Source: Hirsutella rhossiliensis (Eukaryota; Ascomycota; Sordariomycetes; Hypocreales; Ophiocordycipitaceae). From it: a stretch of DNA of 64,000 bases. A program made the translations under genes and the position numbers. Shown one piece after another: positions 1-12,964 of the stretch; position 1 is the stretch's first letter; each line of letters begins with the position of its first letter. A model generated the notes under the pieces. The model worked only from the letters and a program-made list of their open reading frames with translations, had not been told where the DNA came from and ran no database searches. The DNA lies in assembly GCF_020360975.1 (NCBI RefSeq), contig NW_025408667.1:4092001-4156000 (forward strand), read 5' to 3'.

Positions 1-288
1 AGGGGCCCTCCTTATATCTAAGCTAGAGTCCTAAGTTAGGTCTAGGCTTAGTCTTATTAGTAGGGGGGGGTATATACCCTTAGTTAGCGAGGGTAAGGAA
101 GAGTTTTCTACTTATATAAAGGAGAACCTCGCCTAATTCGTAATCTTTAATAGTATATTATATACCCGCTAGTAGCTATACGAGGCTATACTTAAGGGGG
201 CATAATATACTATTTATAATAGTTCTAGGCATATACTTTTTCTATATTTTAAGCTTAGTTTCGAAAAGTTAGCCGAGAAGATATAATA
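1..288. repeat. LTR-like direct repeat R1, left copy (cut by window edge)
   Basis: Aligns end to end with 35166-35449 in the same orientation. Both copies finish in a TAATA that would be TAACA before RIP, which suits an LTR end (..CA). Differences are mostly C/T and G/A, and this copy is the more mutated one. The repeat probably continues left of the window, so its full length is unknown. Confidence 0.7.
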
Positions 289-2160
289 GCCTATAGTAGT
301 TTAAGTATAGGTAGGTATAAAGGGCTACTAAGAAGCGCCTTACTACCGCTACCGCTACTTACTATAATCTCCGCGCCCTTATATACTAGGGCCTTATCCT
401 TAAGTAAGTTCCTCTCCTTTAGCTCTTTTACTTCCGCTATTAACTCTCTTAGTACTAAGGATACTACCTCTATTGCTTTATTAGCAGTCCCCTTAGCTAT
501 ACCTACCGCTGCCCCTACTACTATTACTAGCTAGGCCCCCCTTACCCTTAGAGCCCTTAGAGCCGCCGCTACTATTAACTAGCTCGCGGGCTTAAAAGGC
601 TACCTAAGCGCCTTAGAGAGCGCTATAACTATAAATAAAGTAAAGGAGGATAACAAGGATAAAGATAATAATAATAATAAGGATAAAGAGTAAGTCTAAG
701 TAGTCTAAAGGCTTTACCTTAAAATAAACGCTATTTTTATCTCTATTTATATTATTACCCTTACGTTATTATAACTACTTACTCTACTTTACTTACTTTA
801 TAGTTTAAGCTTAAGCTACTATTAATAGTTTATTAGTTTATTATTCTTATTTACTATCTTAAATAAGGCCTTAAACTTATTAAGGGCTATAGCTCTTATA
901 AACTTATATATAGGTTCCTATATAAGGTTAAGATACTTATACTACTTAATAAAGACCTCTTAGTATTTTCCTTTATTAACCCTTTTCTAGCGCGTAGCTT
1001 ATATCTTTTTAATCTTAAACTTATTTTTTCCTTTTAGTTTAATTATAAGCGGTTAAGCGTTTACTACTTCTTATTTAAGTAGTAGGTTAAAAGAAGCTCT
1101 ATAAAAAAGGTTTATATTAATCTTATTATAGACCCTTATTAAGAGACTATTAAGCTCTATAACCTATAGGCTAATAACTCTTTATACTATAAACTTTATA
1201 TATAGCTAGTTAAGCTTATTTTTTAGCTATACTAACCTATAGTTATAAAGGTCTAGCTATACTTTATCTCTTACTATAAACCTATCTATTAAAGCCTTAG
1301 TCTTATTAGCATACTACTTTTAATCTTATACCGCGGCGGCTATTATAGATTAGTAATAATCTATAGTCTCTTATAGCTTTTATATAAATATAAAGGCGCG
1401 GCCCTTTAATAATAAATTACTATACTACTTTATTACTATATCTATAGTAAAGGGAACTAATAAAGGTAGTTTAAAGCTATATATTATAAAGAAAAGGGCT
1501 ATCTTAATAAAGGTATATAGTTTACTATTTAATATAAGTTAAGCTATAAGGAGCTACTAGTCTTAGTTTACTTAGTTATAAGCTACGATAGCTTATAAGT
1601 AAGCCTATACCTTTTAGTTAACCCTCTTAAGCCCTTTATTAGTCTATAAGTAGTATACTATACTAAGTAGCTATATAATTTAAAGTAGCTAGTATAGGTA
1701 CTACTAAAAGTAGTTAGTTTAATTTAATCCCTTATTACTTATAATAAAGGCTAGCTAGCTATATAAGCGGGCCTAGTACTATAAGAAGCGCTTTATATAA
1801 GACTTTATATCTATAAATAGTATTAGCTTTAATATTATAGACTTACTAAGTTAGTCCTTAATTACTTATATATAGCGGTTACCCCCCTTTATAAGTAAGA
1901 GGTTTATTATAAAGTCTATTTATATATATATATAAAACTAGTTAGGTACTAAAAGCTACTTAAGTAGCCCTTTAAGCTATGCCCTTTAAATCTTAGTATA
2001 GCTATAGATATTATAGTTATAAAGGAAGCGGCGAACGTAGTACTATAAGAGGGGCTAGTAAAAATCCCTTATAAGGCCTACTATTATACCCTACTAACCT
2101 AGGTAGCCTACGATACTAAAGTTATAGATAAGCTAAACTAGTTTCCTTAAAAGCTTATTT
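289..2160 (-). mobile_element. Ty3/gypsy element A, 3' part (integrase region), RIP-degraded
   Basis: No open frame survives, but reading the minus strand through stops from about 2080 to 1735 gives a gypsy integrase pattern: a DFYWP-like motif, a C..C remnant, then IDFIINL..KGG and a DQLSKS-like segment, as in the integrase core. Further left (about 1300-1200) an RFIVRDKV.LDLYNYR-like string matches the gypsy integrase C-terminal domain. Gln and Trp codons are replaced by stops as RIP predicts. The matching reverse transcriptase start lies at 17520-17990, so element A appears split by later insertions. The boundary with the copia fragment near 2160 is approximate. Confidence 0.65.
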
Positions 2161-5076
2161 TATTTATTTAGCTCTAGCGGTCTATCCTTCTCCTTAGCCT
2201 CTATAGTATATAGCGCGCCTAGTACCTATAGTCTCCCTTGCTAACGTAAATGCCCTTATAGGTTAATATAATAGTTAATTTAAGATATCCTTCGTAAATA
2301 GCTCTCCGTTAGACCGTATCTTCTTTACCTCGTAGATAAAGTAGGATTTTATCTAGTTAACGAAGTCCCGGAGGGCAGACCAGTTATGCTTGCTTAGGTA
2401 GGTCCGTAAGAAATAGGGGAAAACTATCCCTAAAAAGGCGTCTATAAAAAACATTACCCTGACGAAGCTTTCCTAATCCCTAGAGACGTCGGTCTAATCG
2501 ACCTAAATTTCCTCACACGGCTGGTCCGGCCGTAAAGGCGTTCGTCTGGAAATTCGTCTCCTGGTCTTTCCTTGGCCGCAGTGTTCGCATTCGACGGTCT
2601 TTGGTCCCCTTATTCGTACGCCCTGTTGTTGTCCTAGCTTATGTAAAGCTAAGGCCGGGTGACCAAGTCGTGCGTGTAAAGAAGACCGTCTCTGGCTGCG
2701 GAAGAGGGTCCTTGAACCTACCCTCCTTCGAGCAGGGAAAGCTGACTTCTCGAGAGATTCCTTCCTAAGGATAGGTCGGAATTCGAGAATAAATTGACCG
2801 AATTTCTCCTCGATAAGCCTAATAGTCTGATTCTTCTAGACTAGCCTCGTAGGCTTAGACGTCGTATCCTAGAAGATTCCTTCCTTTCGAAGAAGGCGGA
2901 AGGAAATCAGGCTCGTTGAAAATCGAGGGCAAAAAGCTACCCTTTTTCTTCGAAGAACTCGTATAGATCCGTTAGGTAATTTTATCGTAAAATTTACCCT
3001 TCCGTATCCCTCTATCCGTACGGTTGATTCCCCGGCAATAAGGTATTCCCTCCGTGCCTTCTTAAAGGACCGGAATCGTGAGAGTGTATTGCAGATGTCG
3101 AGGGAAGCACCGGAGTTAAGGATAGCTGATTTTCGTAGGGATAGTCGGAGGTCCTAACGGTTGGTCTTGCTGATCCGTGGGAAGACGAATGCCGGATTTG
3201 CTATACCAACGATTTTTCCTCGAATTTGCGGCTCGAATAAGGGCAGCGGCGTTAGTTGCTATTTCAGCAACCCGAATCTCGTCTATCTTCTTCTGCAACG
3301 AGGGTCCTCCTAAGAGACTGCTATCGTTTCTTATAGCCTCTTTGAAGGGTTGAATCCTTCGGGTCGGTTTTCTCGAAGACCTGCTAGCATTGTGATAATC
3401 GATGGCCTAGGGATTTGCAGGCTAGGCAGCCGTTTCGTCTGGTCTTTCGTTTCTTCGAGGAATCCTCGTCCCGATCCGGAAGGTCTACTTAAAAACCCCT
3501 TTACCCCTTGTTGCTGATTTTAACGAAGAGGTTCGATTTCGACTAGTTCTGATTTTTCGACTAACGGACTGAAAGGTCCATTGGGGACTAGTCGGGCCGG
3601 TCTGACTGACGGGACCGCCGGGCCGGAGCAAGAGGCGGAGCCGGGGCCGGGCCTAGGGCAGCCGTTGATAACGGTGTTGATGCTCGAGAGGAGGAGCCGA
3701 AGGAGCAACAGCCGCAGCAGCAGCAGCGGAGCCGCAGCAATAGGGGCTGCAGCAGCTGCAGGCAGCAGGTCGAGCCGTCTGGGTCGAGTGCTGGCCACGA
3801 AGGAACAAGACTGCTTGCTGTTGTACTCTAGCAGCCTCTTCGTCTAGTTCCCGGCTAGCCTCTCGAAAGATAGTCGAGTAACCGTCACTAATAGGCTTTA
3901 TTAGCAGAGATATATCCCGTAGCTACTAGCCGGAAAGAGCTTCTGTGAGGAAGTATTGGTTAGCTTCCTTAAGGATTTCTTCCTACTTAGCTAGCCACGA
4001 AGAAGCTAGTAGGTTCCTAGCAGAAAAGGCTCCTAGGTGGGCCGTATAGGTCTTCCTAATACGGTCAGTTATATAGCCCCTCGAGGGAGCTATCGAGGTC
4101 TCGAGCTTTAAAAGCCACTGCCTAGGAGTCTCTTCTTCTCGAAGAGTGATTAGCTTTGCGGCACTAACGGATTCCGTTATCGCCGTGCGTGCAGCAGTTA
4201 GCAACTTCGTCTCGTAAAGGTATTCCTTACGGTGACTCTCGTAGTCACCTAAGGCAGCAGAAAAAGCTCTCTGTTGTGCAGAGGTTAGCTCGGAGAAGAA
4301 GGAAGCTCCCTCTGTAAATTCCGTTGCCCTAGGACGAAGAGGGGGCTCGAGAGGGTCCTGCTTGTCAGAGAAGACCAAATTGTAGATGGTTCTGTCTACA
4401 CGAGCCCGTAGCTCCTTTACCTACTTATCCCAATCTTGGGGCTCTGCAAGAATCGTCCTACGGACCGGAGGGACGGCAGAGGAGTCGATTTTTGTTATCG
4501 TTGCGGAAGAGGGGGGGCAGAAAAGTCGGTTAAAAATCGGCTTTTCTAGTAAGAGGGGTAAAAGGATGCAAGAAGGTGCCTTTTGCAGCAGCCGGAAGGT
4601 ATAGGAATTCTATTCCTCCTAGGCTTATAACTCGCAGAGATGCGAGAAGTGCATGAAAATGTACGAAGGTGAAATTGGAAGTAAGGTCGGACAGGCAGGG
4701 CAGAGGGATTTGATTCTTGCGGGGGCAGCAATAAAGGTAGGGAGTGATTGTTGTATTGCCTTGATTGTCCTTCTTTCCTCTATCCAACGCCCTCTTTATA
4801 CCGTCTAGCATCTCAATTGACAAAGAAGATCCTGCCAGCCACTAATGTCCCTTTAACTACCGAGCTTTTCCGGTTTCCTCCTTCCAGCCGTTGCCGGCAT
4901 ATCCGTCTTATCTCTCGCCACCTCCATAGCCATCGCTACTTCTGCTTCCCCTTATGCCCCTACCCTCCTTTCTGCACCTCCTTTCAGCTCCTTCCTCAAA
5001 ACCTGTTTTTCAGCTTCCTAGGTCCCTCGTGCCAAGGGATATCTCCGAGAACTGCGAAATCAGGCCACGCTTCGCG
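2161..5076 (-). mobile_element. Ty1/copia fragment (copia-1), partly RIP-mutated
   Basis: Minus-strand order is gag, zinc knuckle, protease, integrase, which is the copia order. A gag-like ORF lies at 3983-4378 and continues through two stops. A CX2CX4HX4C knuckle (CLACKSLGHRLSQC) lies at about 3387-3428, and a protease-like NSGAS motif (expected DSGAS) at about 3075-3110. The integrase HHCC finger (GHPALALH...CEHC) is at about 2560-2670. The integrase core with FIDAFLG and RSNGELF follows down to about 2160. TAG replaces TGG at several expected Trp codons. No reverse transcriptase or LTR was found for it; the 4830-5076 stretch is unassigned. Antisense ORFs at 3520-3847 are low-complexity shadows. 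Confidence 0.75.
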
Positions 5077-5506
5077 ATAATAATAAGGCGTAGTCTAAGT
5101 AATAATAAGTATATTACGTTAGTAATAAGTTAAAGGTCGTAGACTATAGACTATAACTAAGTAATTAAGTAATTAGAATTAAAGATAAGATTATAATAAA
5201 GATCGTAATAATTATAATATATTAAAAGCTATTAAGCTATCTATTTAAAGGAGTGTTCTATTCCTTCCTTATATATCTTAAGAGCTTCCTTAGATCGCCG
5301 AGAGTACTAGGTAATCCCGTCGTCTAAGAGCGCTAGAGCGCTAGAGCGATCCTACGATCTTAGCTATAGAGCGTTAAAGCGCTAAAGCAATCTATCGCTC
5401 TAAACTTAATTAGCCTATCGGTCCGTCTAATATTCCTTGCTCCCTATATTATATAACCTCGTAATATATATTAGTCCCCGTAGTTCGCTAGACTATAGTC
5501 GTAATA
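5077..5506. repeat. LTR of gypsy B, left copy, truncated at its outer end
   Basis: Near-identical to 17081-17510; compare GGCGTAGTCTAAG at 5087 and 17091. It ends in GTCGTAATA, expected GTCGTAACA before RIP. Compared with the right copy and the solo LTR it lacks the outer TATAACGACCGG start, so the outer edge was lost where it meets the copia-1 fragment. Confidence 0.85.
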
Positions 5507-5530
5507 GGATACCTCCCCTCCTTTTAGTCT
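5507..5530 (-). other. Polypurine tract of gypsy B
   Basis: On the minus strand the bases immediately before the left LTR read AAAAGGAGGGGAGGTATCC, a purine run in the position of the plus-strand primer of an LTR retrotransposon. This fixes the orientation of element B. Confidence 0.6.
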
Positions 5531-5896
5531 TATCCCTAAGACCTACTACTTTAGCCGCTATATATAAATATACCCTTATCGCGTCGTGCGTAAGTATATC
5601 GTTCTTTATTCTTTTATCCTTTTAAGATATACTACTAATAGTATATCTAGTTATATTTAAAAATCCCGTTCCTATAATTCTAATAAATCGCGTTAACGAT
5701 TAGAGCTAGCATCCTAGACTAAGATCTATAGTATTAAAATTATACCTTGCTCCCGTTATTTTCGGTTAGGCCTAACTTATAAAGTTAGCGAGCGTTCTAA
5801 TCGGTATTCTAAATATACCTTTATAGGCCGTTCTTATAATAGTTATAATATAGCGTCCGCCCGTTTATTTTATCCCTTTCCTTCCCTATTAAGTTA

Positions 5897-7700
5897 GCAC
5901 CCCTAGCTTCCGGCACCCCCTACTTCCGGCACCCTTCGCAGCACTAAGGCAGGCACATTCTAAACGCAATTAAAGCCGCATTTTAACATCACGATAATTA
6001 AATTTAGTGTTTCTGGCTACTCTAGCTGCTAGCTATTGCAAAGAGCTTTAAATCCTGCGTTCTAATTAGCTATAGCGGCGGCAGCCGGCTTAAGCGTGCG
6101 CTCGAGCTATTTCTTCGTCTTTATAACTTATTTAATCTATATAAACCGCCTATTAGGGTCCTAAGGGACCTTTTTCTGTTTTTAAGGCCGTAGACGATAT
6201 AATTAATACTCTAGCTACTATATTCGAAGTTAGGAGGCTGCAAGATGCCAATTTTGCTTATTAAGGCTACGGCCAACCTTGCTAAAGAGTAGTCGGATCG
6301 TACGGTTAACTTAACCGCGGTTTTCTAGCCCTATAATAAGGCGACGGACTTCTTATAATCGTTTAGGCGTTTTAAGGGCATTATAAATAGCTAGGGTACT
6401 AGAATTCTTTCTTTTTAACGGCGTTGACGGCGTTGACGGCTGCGGCAAGACGAACCGGCTTAGCAAGGGCTTTGCCATATTAACTAGCCATAGTCCTAAC
6501 CCACGCCACCCGCCCTTGATATTCTTTTCGGTTAGACCGGCCTGCCGGGCCTGATAATATGCTTAGAGGAAGGTAGCCTTGCTAATTAGCGCTGTATCGT
6601 CGAAAGATACGATTTTTTCGAGTTAACGTCGGTAGGCAGCCTTAATCGGCGAGAAAACCGAGATATTAAGAGGTTAGAGGACGTAGGAGGAGTATGCTAG
6701 TAAAAAAGAAGATAAATGCGATTCTTAAAGCATTTATATATAAAATCGTCGGTCTAATAGCTCCTGCCATCAACGATAAGGAGAACGTTCCCCTATAGGT
6801 GGCGCCTTGTTTAGGGGATAAATACCTGCTTAAGCCATTAAATGGCGATAGAATCGCTTATCTAGCCCTTTAGGGAAGTAACGAAGTCCTAATCCTTTAG
6901 AAAATCGAGTTCGTTAGGGAACTATTGCTGTTAGAGGTCCTGGCCCTTAAAGATCATAAGGGGGGTCAAGGCCTGGCCCGTTGCAGAGACGCATTCTACT
7001 ATTATAGTCCAACAACGCGACCCAAGCCGCTTCTTGATAGCCTTCTTCTCTAAGCCTCAGCACTAGCCCGTTGTAGCTAAGGCCCTCGAGGATGCCTGTT
7101 TCGTCTATATTGTAAAGCGATTCCGGGATTGCCATATACGCAGCTTAGCAATTAGAACTATTCCTGATCCCGCTAATAGGCGCCGTTGATACGGGCAGAA
7201 TTAAGAGATTTACCTTGATCGCTAGTTAGTTTCGGGCCAAAAAGCCTGAAACCTAGTGTTTTCTAAGCGGGCGGGGTCTCCACTAGCCACGATAATGCGG
7301 CCGGCGAATTCCTAAGTTGATAATGTGTTGAGGCAGCCTAAGGCCGCTGGCAAGAACCTATTTATAGAGGTGTTTTTCCTACTCGACTAAGCCTTTAAGA
7401 TGCCTCTTTGCCTCCTTTATGTAGGGCTCCTTAAGACGCTGTCTAAAGGGTTGTTCTAGAATACCCTACTTACGACTAGCTTAGAGCTAAGGTATGCTAT
7501 TATTAATAGCTTCGAGCGCTTCTTAGAGCTGGTTTTCGGTATATTTAGAAAGACGAGGCATCGCTAATTCGAATGATATTTATTTTATAATTATTAAATA
7601 AGAGATGCACAAGAAAACGCGGTCACGATATAGTAGGTAGTTAACGCGATAGTAATATAGGGAGGTGCCGGAAGTAGGGGGTGCCGGAAGCTAGGGGTGC
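5897..7700 (-). mobile_element. pogo-like DNA transposon (pogo-1), 1.8 kb, nested in gypsy B
   Basis: Perfect terminal inverted repeats of about 37 bases start GCACCCCTAGCTTCCGGCAC and carry the motif CTTCCGGCACC twice. They are flanked by a TA duplication (5895-5896 and 7701-7702), the target of Tc1/mariner/pogo elements. The interior is only moderately CpA-depleted, so the element is probably younger than gypsy B but older than the two unmutated insertions. A degenerate transposase lies on the minus strand. Confidence 0.85.
6050..7561 (-). pseudogene. Degenerate pogo-family transposase of pogo-1
   Basis: An ATG at 7559-7561 (minus) opens MPRLSKYTENQL and continues through several TAG/TAA codons standing where Gln would be, as in the N-terminal HTH region of fungal pogo/Fot transposases (a basic stretch, then HTH_Tnp_Tc5/CENP-B-like). 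At about 7110 the string YNIDETGI matches the N-x-DE-x-G motif that carries the first catalytic Asp of the DDE domain. It is the longest surviving piece (6947-7135). The downstream end is estimated from the usual family length of about 500 residues. Not functional. Confidence 0.6.
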
Positions 7701-10700
7701 TAACTTATTCTTTTTATTAATATTCCTTCTTTTCTAGTTCGTTGTATTATAAATTAATAGTAGAAGATTAATTCGGACGAACGGAAAGTAAAAGAAGCGT
7801 TAAAGAAAGCGATAGCTCGCTTAGCTTAGATTAAGAAATAGAAGCGTTTCTTAAAGGACCGAGGTAGTAAGTTATTTTAGCGGGGTATATAAGCTATTAA
7901 TAAAGAAGATAGTATAACGCGTTCTTCTTAAGACAAATCGGTTTATTTATTAAATAAGGAAACTATTACTATTAGCGAGGTTTAATTATTTAGTGCCTTA
8001 GACGTATTAGACTAAGATACTATTCTTAGTAACCCTATATTTTTAATTAAGGGTTCGCTTAGTAGAACTATCGGAGTAAAGAGCTATAGTAGGTTAAGTG
8101 CTTAAGTAGTTCCTAGGCATTTTCCTCTAGTCTATATCCCTTCTACTTAATAAGGTATTCCTATTACTAACCTTATTTTCTTATATTTAATATTTATTTA
8201 GCTTTATATTCCTAATTATTATTAACTTTAATTTTATCTTATAGTTTAGCGTTTCGTAGTACTAGTTCTAATAATAAGATATAAAATATCGGGTATATCT
8301 ATATTATTATTAGTAGCGAAAGTTTATAGTTAACTTTTAAAATAGTTTTCTTAACCTTAAACGGTCTAGGTTTCTTAAAATCTAATTTATTACTTAGTTA
8401 TTTTATTTTAATATTTTATCGTACGAGGTAGACTATATCTCCCTCTTAAAAGATTAGTCCCTATAATCTTTTCCGATTATAGTAAGTAGATATTCGTTCT
8501 TTAATAAATTAAAGTTCTTATTATATTTCTGTATATAATTTTTATAGCTAATCTACTTATAGTATCGCTCGTTCCGCTTATAGTCCTTATTAAGTAACCT
8601 TAAATACTTCTAGGTTATATCTATAATTAGCGTATACTAGTAAGAGCTTAGTTATTTCTATAACTAAGCTATTATAAGCTAGTTATACTATTAGTAGCTA
8701 TTTAACTTAATTGTTTTATTTATAGCTAATATAGTATTATAAATATTATTTAAGCGTTTAGTTAAGTTATTTTATTTATCTATCTATTTATAGGTAATAA
8801 GCTATACTAAGCTTATATTTCGTTCTTAATTATACTATAAGAGCTTACTAAAACTTAGCTATAAATATACTTCCTCTATTAAAGATAATCTTATTTAGTA
8901 GTCTATAATTACTAATAATTATTTATAGGAATATATATACTAGCTCTTCTATATTACTTACTTCTTTATATAGTAAAAAGTATCCGTGCTTTATTAATCT
9001 ATTAGTAATAACGAATATATTATCGTACTTAATATTAGTTATAAGTTCTTTTAACGGTAGTAGCTTTATAATATAGTTAAAAGCTATTAAATCCTATAGT
9101 TTCTCTAATACTAGTAGTAGTTATAATTCTCTATATAGTTTATATCGTTTAGCTTTACTTTATATATAAAGTTTATATTCTTTAATAACTTATCGTACTA
9201 CTTCTTTAAGCTATAGGAAGTTATATTATCGTTTAATCCGTTTTATTATTCTTTAGATTCCCTAGTATCTATATATTAAATATTTATATATATCTTATAT
9301 AACTTTATCTTATAATTCTAGTAGTATCTAGATTTTATTTTTATATATTAAAACTTCTAAATATCCTATATCGTATCTATTTAGTACTTTATATTCTTTT
9401 ATCTATTTTAGGATCTTTTAATAAGTCGAGTCGTTAGGTTATACTTTAAATATTATATTTAGCTATCGTTACTAGTAGTTCCTATTTTCGTTAATTTCTA
9501 AGAGCTATCCTTTCGCTATAAGTACTCCTATATTATAGTTACTTCGTCGACTAAGGGTATTAGCTCGACCGTTTTCTATTCCTTTTCTATAGATTATTTT
9601 ATAGTCGAATTCTAATAAATATTCGGCCTATCGGATCTATCGTCCGTTTAACTATTATATTATTATAAAATATAAGATATTCTTATAATCTATATAGACC
9701 TTAACTTTATATTTACTTTTAAGAAGGTAGTATTAAAATTCCTTAAAAGCTTAAATAATTATAAGGAATTCTTTATCGTAGATAAGGTAATTAAGTTCTA
9801 TACTATATAGCTTTTTCGAGTAAAATATAATTAGTTATAGTCTTTCTTTATTATCTTTCTATCCGATTTATACTCTTAAAGTAAAGTCTAATATATTAGT
9901 TTTAAGTTCGATTTATCGTTTTAAATTAAAGGTAGTTAAGACTAGTTCTTATATAATCGTAGTTTTAATATATTTAAAAGCTTTATTAGCTTTATTATCC
10001 TATATAAATTCTTTTTCCTTCTTTATTAAGCTATATAATAGTACTATAATCTTTCCGAAATCTTTAATAAATCGTTAGTAGTAATTTATAAATCCTAGGA
10101 AACTTTATATATCCTTAACGTTCTTTAGCGTTAGCTATTCTTTAACTAAGTTAATCTTATCTTATTATATTTATATCTCTTTTAGTAAGATCGTATATCT
10201 AAGGAAGTCTACTTCCTATATATAGAACTTACTTTTCTTTAGTTTAACTAGTAACTTTATATTCTAAAGTACGCGGAGTACCTTATAAATATATTCCGTA
10301 TATTCTTCTAGGGTATCTAAGAATATTAGGATATTATCTAAGTATATTATTATAAAGATATCTAAGTATTAGCGTAGGATATTATTAATTATCCGTTAAA
10401 AGGTAGCTAGTATATTTATAAGTCTAAATAGTATTACTAGATATTTAAATAGTCTAAATTTCGTTTTAAAGGCTATTATCTATTTATATCCCTTTTTTTT
10501 ATACGTATTAAGTTATAAGCGCCTTTAAGGTTAAGGGCTATAAACTATTTTTTACTATATAGTCGATCTTATAGTTCCGATATAAGCGGTAATAGTATTC
10601 GGTCCTTTATTATAATATCGTTTAAGCGTCTATAGTTAATAACTAGTTATAGCTTACCGTTTTTCTTTAAAATAAATATAACTAGGTAGCTTACTTTAGA

Positions 10701-12964
10701 TATTAATATTTATATATATCCCTTTTATAGATTCTCATTAAGGTAATCGCGTAGCGTTTATAGTTGCTTTTCGTTTAAGTTATAGATCTTATAAAACGTC
10801 GGCGTTATTCTATCTTTAAGCTAAATTTTATAGTCTTATTAGCTATATTTAGGTAACCCTATCTTAAGTTCTTCCTTAAAGAGTTTATTATATTTCTAGT
10901 ATTCCTAGGGGATATTCTTTATTCTATCTTATAGGCTTTATTCTTTCTTTTAAGAGCTAGTTTCTCTTAACTTAAGCTCTTTATTAATTTATTTAAGGTC
11001 TTTCCTTAGAGTAGTAATAACTCTTTAAATCTTCGTATTATATCCTTTATTCTATTTATATTAGATACTAGGTTATATAGCTATATTAGTTAGTATATAG
11101 GTCTTATTAGTCGATTTTATTATATCCGCTAGTTCGGTTACTATTTTCGTTTATATCGCTAAAGCCTAGAATAATTTACTTAAACGGTTATCCCTTTTAT
11201 CTTATTTAGTAGCTAAATTATCGTAAAATTTTACTTTCTTTTAAATCTACTAGTCCTAGAAACTTATATCTTTATTTTAATATAGCTAGCTAGTTTTCTA
11301 GTTAATTAGTAGGTTGCTCTCCTATAGCTATAGAAGTCCTAATATAAGGTTATATTCTTTAATATCTATAATATCGAAGTTAACTTATTTATTATAGCCC
11401 TAGATATTAATATTAAGGTAATTAATCTCTATATTAATAATTCTATTATTATAGTTAAAGGCCTCTCCTTTAATATTTATAAGTTTATATAGATCTTTCT
11501 TATATCTTTATATAAGTTAGTAACGATTAACGACTCTAGGTAAAACGTAATTACCTATCGCGCTATAGTTTAAAAGTATATGCACGTAATATCCCGCGAT
11601 TTAAATATCTAATACTATTTAGTCGCTATAGCTTACTATTACTATATATAAAGTCCTTAGATCTTATTATATCGTACTAGTCTATAGCCCTTTTATAGAT
11701 AGCGTACCTTGTTTTTTACTTAGTCCTTATTTATTTTATTTAGGTATTCTTCTTTAATTTATTATTAATATCGTTTCTTTATATTTTTATCGCGTAATAT
11801 TATATTAAGGCTTAAGAGACTAATTTCTTATAGCTAATCGAAGATTTCTTATTTCTTAACGCTATATCGTTTATATTATACTACTTTATAGTTAATTATA
11901 TACTATACTTTATAATTTTATTTATTTTCGTACTAAAGGTCGAGTTTTTATTCTATATCTTTCTATTTTTTATATAGTATTTCTATATCAATTCTTCCTT
12001 AGTTAAATATAGCTTATAGCCTTTATATATATTACTAATAATCTTTTAGTATACTATTATATCGTTTATACTATACTTATACTTTCTTATATTTATAAAC
12101 TCTATAGTTTAAGTATATATATTTATTATAATCTTCTTTATTATATTTAACTCGTTATATAAGTCTTTAAAAGATTAAGGGTTTAAATACCTTAAAGTAA
12201 GTAGCGTTATACTATTCTTCTATTTTAGCGTATTTATAGATTTTATATATCTCTAAAAGATATCTTATTAATAAACTATAATTATTACGGTATTTAAGTA
12301 GTATACTATAATCGGGTTCTAATAATATAACTTAGTCGTTTAGGTAGCGTTAATCGATTTTCTAGTAGTCTAGTTCTATACTTAGGTAGGGTTTCGAAAG
12401 TACTTATCCCTTAAACCTAACTAGGAAAGTATTATATTATACCTTTATCTAAAAGTATATTATATAATCTAGGTAGACGTATAATATCTATAAAATATAC
12501 TTATAGTACTTATAAGTAAGTAGTATTTATAGATTATCTTTAAATTCTCCTTATAGTTACTATTCTTATTATAGAGCTATAAAGGTATCGACTATAGCGA
12601 TAGCTATAGCGTAGTCTCCTCTACGTAGTACCGGTTAATACTAAATTAATATAGCTTATTAGTTTTCTATAAGAATTTAAGGTATTTATTAGGTTCTAAT
12701 TTTAATTATTTCTTTAAATTCTTTAAAGTATAGAGCGTATTCTTTAATTATAGTATTTTCCTTTAGTAATAAGGGTAGTAGTATAAGTTCGTTCTTATCT
12801 TCCGTTTCTTTAGGTATTTCTTATTCTTTAAAGCTTATATCGTCGATACTTCGTTATTCCTCCTTAGGTTATTATCTAAGTTTCGTAAGTATAAGGGCTA
12901 TATCTATATCTTCTTTATTATATTATTTATAAACTACTTATTATTATTATCGATTTTTATTTTA

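Noticed and set aside
3520..3847. Overlapping frames on both strands with Ala/Leu/Ser/Arg runs (GCAGCAGC-type repeats)
   Set aside because: Composition is driven by a simple repeat inside the copia-1 gag region; no start context or family features.
5320..5410. Repeated GAGCGCTAGAGCG-type units that might be a CRISPR-like or satellite array
   Set aside because: Short, irregular, confined to the LTR of gypsy B and present in its other copy; not an array with spacers.
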